Translations under genes and position numbers: made by a program
Source: Paenibacillus tepidiphilus
GTDB lineage: Bacteria; Bacillota; Bacilli; Paenibacillales; Paenibacillaceae
Assembly: GCF_008635795.1 (NCBI RefSeq)
Contig: NZ_VWRQ01000001.1
Span: 62,001 to 126,000 of the forward strand
DNA length: 64,000 bases
Direction of reading: 5' to 3'
Part shown: positions 51,399 through 59,625 of the stretch, in pieces
Numbering within the stretch: position 1 is the first letter of the stretch
Layout of the letters: each line of letters opens with the position of its first letter
Notes under the pieces: generated by a model
The model's database searches: none
What the model was told of the DNA's origin: nothing
What the model saw: the letters and a program-made list of their open reading frames with translations, nothing else

Positions 51399-52135
51399 GG
51401 TCGGCGCCCCTTAGGTTTCCGCTGGACAAACTTCCGGTAATCCTTCACCGCCGGAATGGTCTTATGATGGGCCAGCAGCTCCTTGTCGCTGATGATCCAG
51501 GTGTGGCCTGCGGAGTTTCTGCGGCGGATCGCTACAAAGTTGAACCGTCCGGCGGAGTATACCTTGTAGCCCAGCTTGCGGCTGCGGATGCAGAACAGAT
51601 CGTCCTCGCCGACATTGCGGTCCGGGAACGGCACCTTGTGCAGCACGCTGCGCCTGAAGAATAGGGTGGCGCCCGGAAGCTTGCTCACCTGCCGGTGCTC
51701 ATCCTGGGCGAAACGCAAAATCAGCTTGCCGGAGCCCTGCAGGTACATGTAATGTGCACGTTTGCCTATGACATCCGCCTTGGCTGTGCGCAGCGCTTGC
51801 AAGCTATCCGCCAGATAATGGGGGGCGTAATAATCGTCGTCGTCAAATTTGGCGACATAGCTGTATTTGGCCTTCCCCACGGCAAAATTAAGGCAAGCGC
51901 CCAACGTGGCGGAGCCCGGCATGCGGTAAATGTGAACATGGCGAAGCCGCTTCGCCTGTTCCAGATAAGGCGCCAGCGGAATGCGGTCATTGTTCACGAC
52001 GACGATCAATTCCTTAGTTTTATACCGCTGTCTGGTGAAATTGTGGAACAGATTGCGCAGATATCCCCGGCGGTTCGTGCAGGTGATGATGGTAACGCCC
52101 TGCTTGGATGAAGCCTCTACGGCACCGGCTCCCAT
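51395..52135 (-). CDS. Glycosyltransferase family 2-like (paralogue 2)
   Basis: About 246 residues, a tandem paralogue of the next gene: VTIITCTNRRGYLRNLFHNF, TLGACLNFAVGKAKYSYVAK, FDDDDYYAPHYLADS and WIISDKELLAHHK match it segment by segment. ATG 52135 is chosen because GGGGAG precedes it; the open frame runs 61 codons further up without a start signal and reads into a response-regulator remnant. The pair arose by duplication. Highly basic C-terminus (RKFVQRKPKGRR). Confidence 0.9.
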   Translation of the reverse strand: MGAGAVEASSKQGVTIITCTNRRGYLRNLFHNFTRQRYKTKELIVVVNNDRIPLAPYLEQAKRLRHVHIYRMPGSATLGACLNFAVGKAKYSYVAKFDDDDYYAPHYLADSLQALRTAKADVIGKRAHYMYLQGSGKLILRFAQDEHRQVSKLPGATLFFRRSVLHKVPFPDRNVGEDDLFCIRSRKLGYKVYSAGRFNFVAIRRRNSAGHTWIISDKELLAHHKTIPAVKDYRKFVQRKPKGRRP

Positions 52136-52212
52136 TTCATCGCTCCCCTTATGGTCATCTTTCTTTACGATATGTGCGGGGGCAACGGGAGTAACGGCGG
52201 ATGGGGCACATT

Positions 52213-52490
52213 TTGCCGGGCGCCCATGTTGATGGACATAATGATATCCATGTTTTGTGTGCGCGACGACAGAAAGACTATAGGGACCTTCGAGACGGCC
52301 TGGATCTGCTGGCACCAATAGAAGCCGTCGTACAGCGGCAGATTAACGTCGAGCAGCACCAGATGTGGCTGGGCGGCAGTGAATTTATCCAATACCACGT
52401 CTTAGCGTAGGGATTCCACAACTTCTATTGCCATTTGCGCAGCGTGTCCGCCACAATCGTGCGGATCTCCGGGTCGTCTTCAATGACCAT
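52213..52490 (-). pseudogene. Remnant of an OmpR-type response regulator
   Basis: The receiver domain can be read in pieces: MVIEDDPEIRTIVADTLRKW from 52490, then after a frame change and a stop codon VVLDKFTAAQPHLVLLDVNL with the phosphoacceptor Asp, and VSKVPIVFLSSRTQNMDIIM up to INMGA. The sequence then dissolves and the DNA-binding domain is missing. No partner kinase is adjacent. Confidence 0.85.
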
Positions 52491-52553
52491 GATTTAGTAA
52501 TTTTGTACACAGCGATTCCTCCACCTGCAGCATAGGGTGATCTATACCAGCGA

Positions 52554-53336
52554 TTATATCACGGGAGAGGGACTGGCTTCTTTCCGGAACAGCGCGGTCC
52601 ACAGAAAAGCTTCGCCGAAGAGCGGTCCGGGCTGTGTCATTTGGCGCATTCTCCGGAAATCCAGCACCTCGAAGCTGTGGAAAATGGCTTTCAGCTTTTC
52701 CTCGGTATATCCCAGCCCGCCTCTCATATTGCGCTGCCGGTACACCTCCCAGTCGCTCAGCTCAGCGCCCATGTCTCCCAGGGAGAAGCAGACCAGGCCG
52801 AAGACTCCGCCCGGCTTCAGCGCATGCTTCACGAACTCCAGATAGCTGATTCTGCGGTGGGGATACAGGTGGTGAAAGCAGCCTGAATCATAAATGAAGT
52901 CATAGCTCTCCGCTTCCGCCGGATAATCGAAGAGGCTGGTGCAGTGAAAGTTCACCGCCGCACGGCTCTCCCTGGTGCGTTCGATTCCCCAGGCGACCGC
53001 CTCTTGCGAGATGTCTATGGCATCGACCCGGCAGCCGCGCCCGGCCATGTAAAGGGCATTCCGGCCGGCCCCGCAGCCCAGCTCAAGCACATGGCCCGGC
53101 TGGACGATGGCCTGCTCGAAATACTCCACCAGGTTCTCATCCGGGGCGTTGAGGAAAAAGGGGATGTTCCTGCTGCGGTCAGCGTAGAACCTGTCCCACC
53201 AATCGCCCTCGTCGCGGAAGAGGGAGTCCAGCATATGCAGCACATCGTCCATGCTATGAATGTGCTCCAGCTGCATGCTATCTTTCTGCATGTTATCCGT
53301 CTGAAAGTTATCCGTCCGTATGCCTTCCTTTGTCAT
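52554..53336 (-). CDS. SAM-dependent methyltransferase
   Basis: A 260-residue class I methyltransferase. Motif I is VLELGCGAGRNALYMA, the acidic residue of motif II is in VDAIDIS, and FIYDSGCFHHLYPHRR followed by LKPGGVFGLVCFS are the later motifs, close to the thiopurine-methyltransferase/TehB-like group. The first 20 residues contain a degenerate repeat (TDNFQTDNMQKDSMQ), encoded by imperfect 15-base units. Starts 17 bases after the ArsR-GyrB-like gene stop on the same strand, so both are likely co-transcribed. Substrate unknown. Confidence 0.9.
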   Translation of the reverse strand: MTKEGIRTDNFQTDNMQKDSMQLEHIHSMDDVLHMLDSLFRDEGDWWDRFYADRSRNIPFFLNAPDENLVEYFEQAIVQPGHVLELGCGAGRNALYMAGRGCRVDAIDISQEAVAWGIERTRESRAAVNFHCTSLFDYPAEAESYDFIYDSGCFHHLYPHRRISYLEFVKHALKPGGVFGLVCFSLGDMGAELSDWEVYRQRNMRGGLGYTEEKLKAIFHSFEVLDFRRMRQMTQPGPLFGEAFLWTALFRKEASPSPVI

Positions 53337-53352
53337 GCCTATTCCTCCTTCA

Positions 53353-54450
53353 TCAGTCGATAATGACCGTCAGCCCGGGATAGGCGGACGCCAGCTCTTC
53401 CCTGTATTCCTGCAGCCGGTGCCGCTGGAAGCCTGTGCGGAAAAACTCCGGGTCCGGCTTCAACGTGATCCCGGTGCCCGATTCTGCGGAAAGTCCGGCC
53501 GTCAGCAGGCCGGTAACAGGCACGCCGTGTCTGTAGGATTGGCGGTACACCCTGCCTTCACGGCGGATTTCCACCTCCAGCCGCTCGCTCAAGGCGTTGA
53601 CGACGGCGATGCTGATTCCCTGGCCGGCTCCGGGGATATGATAGGGCGCGCTGCCGTCCAGCCGGGGGATTTCCGTCAGAATGGCCTGTACCTTCGGCGT
53701 AGAGCTGTCCGGAAGCGCCGATACCGGAATGCCCCGGCCGTTGTCGGACACGGTTACACTGCCGTCGTCGTGCAGGAATACGCCGACCTTGCTGCAGTAG
53801 CCCGCCTCATGCTCCTGAACCGAGTTGCCGATCACGGCCCGGAGGAGATGATGGACATCATAATCCGCGGCATGGCCGAAATACCTGCCGGGATTGCTGC
53901 GGGTCTCGGCCATGTCCGGATAACCGCCGGTATCCAGCAGATCCCCGGCGGCAGCCAAGAGCAGGAGAAAGGGCAGACGGCCGTGCTTCGGAACGGTATA
54001 GCGTCCGCTCTGCTCCTGGACCAGCAGATTCGCTGCCGTTAAGGCTTTCAGATGATGGTATAGCTGTCCTGTAGTCCCCATCCGAAGCTGCTCAACCAGC
54101 TCGGCGCCGGTCAGCGGCTCAATGAGGACCGCGCACAGAATATCCAGGCGCTGCTTGTGTCCCAAAGCGGCCAAGACCTTGACCAGTCTATCGCTGCTTA
54201 CGCCAAGCAGCTGCTCCAGCCGGCGCTCCTGAGGCTCCCAGCGGAAGCCTTCGCCGCTCCATTCCATATGCCCGGAGTAGAATACGGCGCCTGCTTCTTT
54301 GGGCGTCTCAGCAGTTTCGTGCAGGGGGGCTTGAACCGCAGAGGGATAATCCCCGGCAGTTCGCGCTGCCAGCAGCTGCTGGACCAGCTGCTGAAGAATA
54401 GCCATCTGGGAATGGAGCTCATCCATTTCACGGCCGAAATCGCGGGTCAT
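53353..54450 (-). CDS. ArsR-type HTH fused to GyrB-like GHKL ATPase domain
   Basis: About 365 residues with an unusual domain order. Residues about 1-30 may form a coiled coil (DELHSQMAILQQLVQQLLA). Residues about 80-165 form a winged helix of the ArsR type (LAALGHKQRLDILCAVLIEP then GELVEQLRMGTTGQLYHHLKAL-like recognition helix). Residues about 195-360 match the GyrB/ParE ATPase: AVIGNSVQEHEAGYCSKV (N box, where GyrB has Asn-Ser-x-Asp-Glu), DGSVTVSDNGRGIPV (G1) and PGAGQGISIAVVNALSERLE (G2 region). No topoisomerase transducer domain follows. It may be a regulator whose DNA binding depends on ATP-driven dimerisation (inference). ATG 54450 is preferred to TTG 54465. Paired ATTACGTAAT sites lie just upstream. 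Confidence 0.88.
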   Translation of the reverse strand: MTRDFGREMDELHSQMAILQQLVQQLLAARTAGDYPSAVQAPLHETAETPKEAGAVFYSGHMEWSGEGFRWEPQERRLEQLLGVSSDRLVKVLAALGHKQRLDILCAVLIEPLTGAELVEQLRMGTTGQLYHHLKALTAANLLVQEQSGRYTVPKHGRLPFLLLLAAAGDLLDTGGYPDMAETRSNPGRYFGHAADYDVHHLLRAVIGNSVQEHEAGYCSKVGVFLHDDGSVTVSDNGRGIPVSALPDSSTPKVQAILTEIPRLDGSAPYHIPGAGQGISIAVVNALSERLEVEIRREGRVYRQSYRHGVPVTGLLTAGLSAESGTGITLKPDPEFFRTGFQRHRLQEYREELASAYPGLTVIID

Positions 54451-54478
54451 GAGATCACCGTCCAATTTGTATTATGTG

Positions 54479-54504
54479 ATTACGTAATTATTATAATACG
54501 TAAT
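54479..54504 (-). promoter_or_regulatory. Paired ATTACGTAAT sites over the promoter of the HTH-ATPase gene
   Basis: ATTACGTAAT (54479-54488) and AATACGTAAT (54495-54504) lie 16 bases apart, with a TATAAT-like word between them on the minus strand. Both are near-palindromes and sit 30-55 bases before the start, a fitting position for autoregulation by the winged-helix protein. Confidence 0.55.
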
Positions 54505-54545
54505 AAATGGAATGTGAATACATAAATTTACATCCTGTTCATGTA

Positions 54546-54745
54546 CGGAAGTAACTAGTGTGTATGTAATTTGTGTGTGGATGTAACTTGTGTGTGGATG
54601 TAACTAGTGTGGATGTAATTTGTGTGTACTGATGTAACTTGCGTGTACTGAGTAACTTGTGTGTGCGTTTCGTGTACGTAAGTAACTTGTATGTGTCCAG
54701 ATGTAACTCGCTCCAGAAGTAACTTCGCGTCGGGAAGTAACTCAG
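54546..54745. repeat. Degenerate GATGTAACTTGTGTGTG-like tandem repeats
   Basis: About eleven imperfect units of 15-22 bases built on GTAACTTGTGTGT and GATGTAAC. The left half is better kept, the right half fades into GAAGTAACT words. Open frames on the minus strand (His/Thr/Tyr-rich) are by-products. No gene seen. Confidence 0.8.
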
Positions 54746-54786
54746 GATGTATACTGGACAAGTTAAGCGTGCATGATTTGTGGAGT

Positions 54787-54967
54787 GTGGTCGAATTATC
54801 GTACACATATGGGCTGTTTAGCTTCGAGGCAGCCAATTGTGGTCGATTTTTCGTACACAATGCACCCATTAATCATCGGGGTAGCCGATTATGGTCGAAA
54901 TATCGTACACAATCGGTCCTTTTATCCATGCAGCAGCCCAATGTGGTCGGTTTTTCGTACACAATGA
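54787..54967. repeat. Four-copy 52-bp repeat array (array 3)
   Basis: GGTCGAATTATCG, GGTCGATTTTTCG, GGTCGAAATATCG and GGTCGGTTTTTCG start at 54789, 54841, 54893 and 54945, an exact 52-base period. Each is followed by TACACAAT, so the cores are better palindromes than in arrays 1 and 2 (TTGTGG...CACAAT). The spacers have largely diverged while the cores and period persist. Confidence 0.95.
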
Positions 54968-55005
54968 GAAATGACTCTGCTGCAGACTGTGGTAAGATCT
55001 AATGC

Positions 55006-55080
55006 TGGCGCTGGTAGATAGAGCTGTTCTTCAAGTGGATCAAGCAGCACCCGGCGACTGTGAAATTCCACAATCAATTA
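55006..55080 (+). mobile_element. Second remnant of the same transposase C-terminus
   Basis: The frame reads WRW-stop-IELFFKWIKQHPATVKFHN, matching the conserved RWxIELFFKWIKQHL segment of IS4-type transposases with an in-frame TAG. It shares about 50 near-identical bases with the remnant at 13398 and, like it, follows a 52-bp array. The next gene starts 46 bases on. Confidence 0.75.
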
Positions 55081-55125
55081 CAACCCAATTTATATAGACC
55101 AATAGGAAGAGGGGGAGCGGACGTC

Positions 55126-55908
55126 GTGCTTATTTCCAGTTATCTCAGCCAGTATAAAGAAGCCATGCTGGCGCTGCCGCAGGATCGGCCCTTGCTTAAG
55201 GAAGACCTGCTGGTCAGCGATTTCCTGCTTGCGTCCAGCGGAGACCTGAAGATGTATTACGCTCCGCATAACGAAGCGGTGAATCCCGCCGCCAGGGTGA
55301 TGATCGTCGGCCTGACACCGGGCTGGACGCAGATGCGGGCTGCCTATGAAGCGGCCGTGCAGGCGCTCCGGGAGAATCTCCCGGAGACAGAGGTTTGTCT
55401 CCGGGCCAAAGCGGCGGCCAGCTTCGCCGGAACGATGCGGACGAACCTGACGCAGATGCTGGACGGACTGGGGCTGCCGGAGCTTCTGGGAATCGGCTCC
55501 GCAAGCGGGCTGTTCCGGGAGCGGAGCCTGCTGCACACGACCTCGCTGCTGCGGTTTCCGGTATTTGCGGCAGGCCGAAACTACAGCGGATCGCATCCGC
55601 GCTTGCTGGCAAGCGATTTTCTGAGAGAGACGGCACTGGCATCTGTTGCTTCCGAACTGACTGCGGTCGGCAACGCGCTTATCATCCCGCTGGGTGCCGC
55701 CGTGGAAGAAGTGTTCGGCCGGCTGGTGCGCGATGGCATTCTGGATGAAGCCCGCTGTCTGTGGGGCTTTCCCCATCCTTCAGGGGCTAACGGGCACCGG
55801 CACAAGCAGTTTCAGGACCGCAAAGAGCAGATGAAGCAGAGGCTGGAGCGTTTTTTACGAATAAAACTGCAAAGTGATCAACGAAGAAGGCGAATTGCCG
55901 ACCAATAA
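55126..55908 (+). CDS. Uracil-DNA glycosylase superfamily protein
   Basis: About 260 residues. MIVGLTPGWTQM corresponds to motif A (GxxPG) and GFPHPSGANGHRH to motif B (HPSxxxxH/R) of the UDG superfamily, with a typical alpha/beta order between. The motif A Asp or Glu that activates water in family 1 or 4 enzymes is not seen, so base excision activity is unproven. GTG 55126 is preferred: GGGGGAG lies nine bases before it; the open frame upstream of it belongs to the transposase remnant. The C-terminus is basic (KLQSDQRRRR). Confidence 0.8.
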   Translation: MLISSYLSQYKEAMLALPQDRPLLKEDLLVSDFLLASSGDLKMYYAPHNEAVNPAARVMIVGLTPGWTQMRAAYEAAVQALRENLPETEVCLRAKAAASFAGTMRTNLTQMLDGLGLPELLGIGSASGLFRERSLLHTTSLLRFPVFAAGRNYSGSHPRLLASDFLRETALASVASELTAVGNALIIPLGAAVEEVFGRLVRDGILDEARCLWGFPHPSGANGHRHKQFQDRKEQMKQRLERFLRIKLQSDQRRRRIADQ

Positions 55909-56090
55909 TAATGTTACTTTTTATTACACATAACTATATATTTAGACAAAATGTTACGAAAACTAACACATTTATTGTTGACAACTCTCTTAAACTCTTT
56001 ATAATGAGGATAACGGCGGGCGAAAATGTTGTTTATCGAATAGTGTTGTTATATAAGATGACATAATATGATCTGCAGAGGTGTTCGCTG

Positions 56091-56465
56091 ATGATCGCTT
56101 CCGCCGGGCAATGGAAACAGGATATTTTACGGATCTACAATGAGATCAACAAGAAGCTGTTCAATGCCGGTGTCCGGCAGCAGAAGGTTGATTTTGCCGG
56201 CAACAAGATTATTATCTTGTCGATCAACAGCCGGGTGCCGGTGCTCAAGGTGCTGGATACCCACGACGCTGCGGCCAGCCGGGAGATTAATCTCGTTCTG
56301 CATGAAGTGTTCAAGCGCGAGATTAAGCAGGCATTTCTGGATGAATTTCAAGTGAATATCAAGGCCGTTCTGAAAGATTATGATGTGGAGACCGAGTATT
56401 CCGGTACGATCATAATTTTGGAGAAGGACCTGGAGCATTATCTGAACGTTACGTTGGAACTCTAG
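56091..56465 (+). CDS. DUF2294-like protein
   Basis: A 124-residue protein that resembles the DUF2294 family, common in Firmicutes and of unknown function. Recognisable pieces are INKKLFNAGVRQQKVDFAGN then KIIILSINSRVPVLKVLD and a C-terminal YDVETEYSGTIIILEKD. No catalytic motif or membrane segment. ATG 56091 follows AGAGGTG by eight bases. It precedes an ABC operon by about 100 bases but probably has its own transcript. Confidence 0.75.
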   Translation: MIASAGQWKQDILRIYNEINKKLFNAGVRQQKVDFAGNKIIILSINSRVPVLKVLDTHDAAASREINLVLHEVFKREIKQAFLDEFQVNIKAVLKDYDVETEYSGTIIILEKDLEHYLNVTLEL

Positions 56466-56601
56466 CGGAAAGCAAGCGGAGAGCCGGCCTGCCGTCAGTT
56501 TTAGACATTAGCCTGTTTGGGCTGTGTCTTGAACTGGCGGCATTTTTATTATCCGGAGGTTATTCAGTTTGTCATATCACTTGAAACGGGAGGCTGGGCA
56601 G

Positions 56602-57387
56602 ATGAAGACGAAGATTGAAATTGCCGGAGTGAGCAAATGGTTCCGCCGCGACGGGCAGGAAATTGCAGCGATGCAGGAGACGAATCTGAGCATTGAAGAA
56701 GGCCGGTTTGTGAGTATTATCGGTCCGAGCGGCTGCGGCAAATCGACGCTGTTCAATATTATCGCCGGGCTAATTCCGCCCTCGACGGGACGGGTGTTAG
56801 CGGATGGCGAGGACATTATCGGCAAGACGGGGCATGTAGGCTATATGCTGCAAAAAGATATGCTGCTCCCGTGGCGGACCATTCTCGATAACATCATTCT
56901 CGGAATGGAAATCCGCGGGGTGCCGCGCAAGGAGGCGGTGGCCCGGGCCCAGCCGCTCATGGACCGCTACGGGCTGAAGGGCTTCGGCGGACATTATCCG
57001 GCCGAGCTGTCCGGAGGGATGCGGCAGCGTGCGGCGCTCCTGAGGACGCTGCTATATGACAGGGATATCATCCTGCTGGACGAGCCGTTCGGTGCGCTGG
57101 ATGCACAGACCCGGCTGACAATGCAGAATTGGTTGCTGGAGATTTGGGAGGACTTCCGCAAGACGGTACTGTTTGTGACCCATGATATTGATGAAGCGAT
57201 TTATCTCTCCGACGACATTTATGTGTTCTCCGGCCGTCCCGGCCGCATTATATCGAAGATCTCCGTAGACATGCCGCGCCCGCGGCATATGGAGGATACC
57301 GTGTCCGCTTCGTTCATGGAGCTGAAAGCCCATCTGCTGGATCTGCTGTCGGACGGCGGCACTGGGACTAAGGTGCATATATCGTAG
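56602..57387 (+). CDS. ABC transporter ATPase, SsuB/TauB type
   Basis: A 261-residue ATPase subunit of the nitrate/sulfonate/pyrimidine importer family. Walker A GPSGCGKST, Q loop MLQKDMLLPW, signature LSGGMRQRAALLRTL, Walker B ILLDEPFGALD and switch VTHDIDEAI are all intact. Two starts have good ribosome binding sites: TTG 56569 (GGAGG) and ATG 56602 (GGGAGG); ATG 56602 matches the family start MKTKIEIAGVSKWF. First gene of an importer operon with permease and binding protein. Confidence 0.95.
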   Translation: MKTKIEIAGVSKWFRRDGQEIAAMQETNLSIEEGRFVSIIGPSGCGKSTLFNIIAGLIPPSTGRVLADGEDIIGKTGHVGYMLQKDMLLPWRTILDNIILGMEIRGVPRKEAVARAQPLMDRYGLKGFGGHYPAELSGGMRQRAALLRTLLYDRDIILLDEPFGALDAQTRLTMQNWLLEIWEDFRKTVLFVTHDIDEAIYLSDDIYVFSGRPGRIISKISVDMPRPRHMEDTVSASFMELKAHLLDLLSDGGTGTKVHIS

Positions 57388-57440
57388 GCGGCTGACCAGC
57401 CGCAGGACGCAACACCCATACTACTAAAGGGGGAAGCAGC

Positions 57441-58331
57441 ATGGAGAATGTGCAGAAGAAGGGATATGTAATCCACAGGTTCGAGGCGGCGGAAAGTGCC
57501 CCGCCCCTGAAGCAGGAGGCCAGGCAGGAAAGACCGGTCATTCTTGACGAGGAAGCGCAGGAGCGGCGCAGCCGGCGGATTGTCACTATAGGCAGACTGG
57601 CGGTAGCCGTGCTGATTGTGGCCCTCTGGGAAGTGCTGACACGCATCGGCTGGATGGATGCCTATTATTGGAGCAGTCCGAGCCGGATTCTCAGCACGAC
57701 CTGGACGCAGATCACGGCAGGCACGCTGCTTGAGGATATCGCCTATACATCGAGTTCGACAATTCTCGGTTTTGTCGGTGGTACCTTGATCGGCTCTCTT
57801 CTGGGACTCTCCTTCTGGTGGTCGCGCAAATTCGCCGGGATCAGCGAGCCGTTTCTGATTCTGCTGAATGCGATGCCGAAGCTGGCCCTGGCCCCGGTGC
57901 TGGTGATTCTGCTCGGGATCGGCTTTTTCTCCAAGGTGGCGCTGGCTTTTGCCATGACGGTCGTGGTCGCGGCCTTGTCTGCGCACAGCGGCGTGCAGAG
58001 CGTGGATAAGGATATGGAGAAGCTGATGTACTCTCTCGGCGCCAAGCGGCATCAGGTCTTTACCAAGGTGGTGATTCCCTGGGCGATGCCCTGGATGATC
58101 AGCAGCCTGCGGATCAACATTGCCCTGTCGCTGGCCGGCGCCATCGTCGGCGAATTCATCGCTTCGAGCCACGGCATCGGCCGTATGGTCATTTATGCCG
58201 GAACCATTCTCGACATTAATCTGGTATGGGTCGGCGTTGTTGTCCTCTCCGTACTTTCGATGGTCATGTACATGGGCGTAGTGCTGCTGGAGAAATGGCT
58301 CTCGAAGGGCTACGGAATGAAGAAGGCTTAG
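57441..58331 (+). CDS. ABC transporter permease, SsuC/TauC type
   Basis: A 296-residue permease. About 50 charged cytoplasmic residues precede six membrane helices. The EAA-like loop is MEKLMYSLGAKRHQVFTKVVIPWAMP in pieces, characteristic of the SsuC/ThiX group, and RINIALSLAGAIVGEFIAS follows. Ribosome binding site AAAGGGGGAAG. Works with the flanking ATPase and lipoprotein. Confidence 0.95.
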   Translation: MENVQKKGYVIHRFEAAESAPPLKQEARQERPVILDEEAQERRSRRIVTIGRLAVAVLIVALWEVLTRIGWMDAYYWSSPSRILSTTWTQITAGTLLEDIAYTSSSTILGFVGGTLIGSLLGLSFWWSRKFAGISEPFLILLNAMPKLALAPVLVILLGIGFFSKVALAFAMTVVVAALSAHSGVQSVDKDMEKLMYSLGAKRHQVFTKVVIPWAMPWMISSLRINIALSLAGAIVGEFIASSHGIGRMVIYAGTILDINLVWVGVVVLSVLSMVMYMGVVLLEKWLSKGYGMKKA

Positions 58332-58370
58332 CGCAGTGCGGTTGTAAATCCAACAAAAGGGGAGAAACTG

Positions 58371-59414
58371 ATGAAGAAAAAGAACAAAGTCAAGCTGTCT
58401 GCGGTACTGCTGCTGTCCTCTGCCATTCTGCTCGCCGGCTGCGGCGGCAATGAGGCTGCCGAACCGGACACGGCCGCCGCCGAAGGTGAAAGTCTGAAGA
58501 AGCTGGTCATTGCGGAGCCGCTTCACTACACCGGTTACCTGCCGCTTTATGTGGCCCAGCGGGAGGGGTATTTTGCCGAAGAGGGGCTTGAGGTGGAGAT
58601 GCTGCAGGCGGCGGGCGGCGCACATGTCACTTCGGTGGTCAGCGGCGACGCCTGGGGCGTCATCGGCGGTCCGGAATCCAATGCGCTGGCGAACATCGGC
58701 AATTCCGACCCGATCATTTCGGTCAGCAACGTGGTCAACCGCGCCAATGTGTATCTGATGGCCAAGAAGGGGACGGCTCCGGGCGGCAGCTCGAATGAGG
58801 AGCTGAAGGCTTTCTTAGAGGGAAAAAAAGTGAATGCCGGCCGCCACGGCGGTACGCCCAACCTGCTGACTCAATATCTGCTGCTGAAGCTGGGCCTTGA
58901 CCCGCAGAAGGATGTGCAGCTGCTGGAGCCAGCGGATGGCTCAACCGTGGTGGCGATGGTGCAGCAGGGCGCGGCGGATATCGCCAACGGTGCCGAGCCG
59001 CAGATCAGCGACGGGATGGAGAAGGGCGTATGGGACGAGCCGTTCTATAAGTTCCACGATATGGGCGATTATGCCTACTCGGTGCTCAGTGTGAAGCAGT
59101 CGACGATTGAGAAGGACCCGGAAACGGTTCAGAAGGCGGTCAATGCCGTAGTCAAAGCGCTCAAGGCTATTCAGGAGGATCAAGAAATGGCGATGGAAGT
59201 GCTGAAGGCCGAATTTCCGACCTTGTCGGATACGGCGGCACAGGCGGCGCTTGACCGGGCGTTTGAGGATCAGCTGTGGAGCCCGGACGGCATCATTTCC
59301 GAGGAAGCGCTCGACAAGGATATGAATGTGATGATCAAGACAGGCATCTACAAGGGCGAATACACCTATGACAGTCTGGTCGATATGCAGTTTGTGAACA
59401 AGACAGCAGAGTAG
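58371..59414 (+). CDS. ABC substrate-binding lipoprotein, NMT1/THI5-like
   Basis: A 347-residue lipoprotein with lipobox LLAGC (Cys24). The mature protein follows the NMT1/THI5 fold: HYTGYLPLYVAQREGYFAEE, GGPESNALANIGNSD and GRHGGTPNLLTQYLLLK are the ligand-pocket segments. Relatives bind sulfonates, nitrate or thiamin pyrimidine precursors. A cysteine hydrolase of the RutB-like group follows, which hints at a nitrogen-containing ligand (inference). Confidence 0.93.
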   Translation: MKKKNKVKLSAVLLLSSAILLAGCGGNEAAEPDTAAAEGESLKKLVIAEPLHYTGYLPLYVAQREGYFAEEGLEVEMLQAAGGAHVTSVVSGDAWGVIGGPESNALANIGNSDPIISVSNVVNRANVYLMAKKGTAPGGSSNEELKAFLEGKKVNAGRHGGTPNLLTQYLLLKLGLDPQKDVQLLEPADGSTVVAMVQQGAADIANGAEPQISDGMEKGVWDEPFYKFHDMGDYAYSVLSVKQSTIEKDPETVQKAVNAVVKALKAIQEDQEMAMEVLKAEFPTLSDTAAQAALDRAFEDQLWSPDGIISEEALDKDMNVMIKTGIYKGEYTYDSLVDMQFVNKTAE

Positions 59415-59485
59415 AACTTTAGTGGAAGGTCACAGGAGGAAGAATGCCGAGGGAACCTGTGAAGGTTGACTAAGGTGCAGCGCCA

Positions 59486-59591
59486 GGGAAGCGACAATGT
59501 AAAGCAACACTAGGGAGCGAGAATGTAGAGTAATACTAGAAAGCAAGGCTGTTGAGCAGCATTGAAAGTAAGACCGCAGAGCGATCATACC
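59486..59591. repeat. Four degenerate 26-bp repeats
   Basis: Units starting near 59487, 59513, 59539 and 59565 share the pattern GRAAGCGAGAATGTAGAGCA followed by AYACTA, with a 26-base period and growing divergence to the right. They fill the gap between the binding-protein gene and the hydrolase gene. Confidence 0.65.
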
Positions 59592-59625
59592 ACTGGGTTC
59601 TTTCAAAAAACGATGAGGTGACGAT

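Noticed and set aside
57219..58625. 468-residue minus-strand frame opposite the SsuC-type permease
   Set aside because: Antisense shadow without ribosome binding site or motifs.
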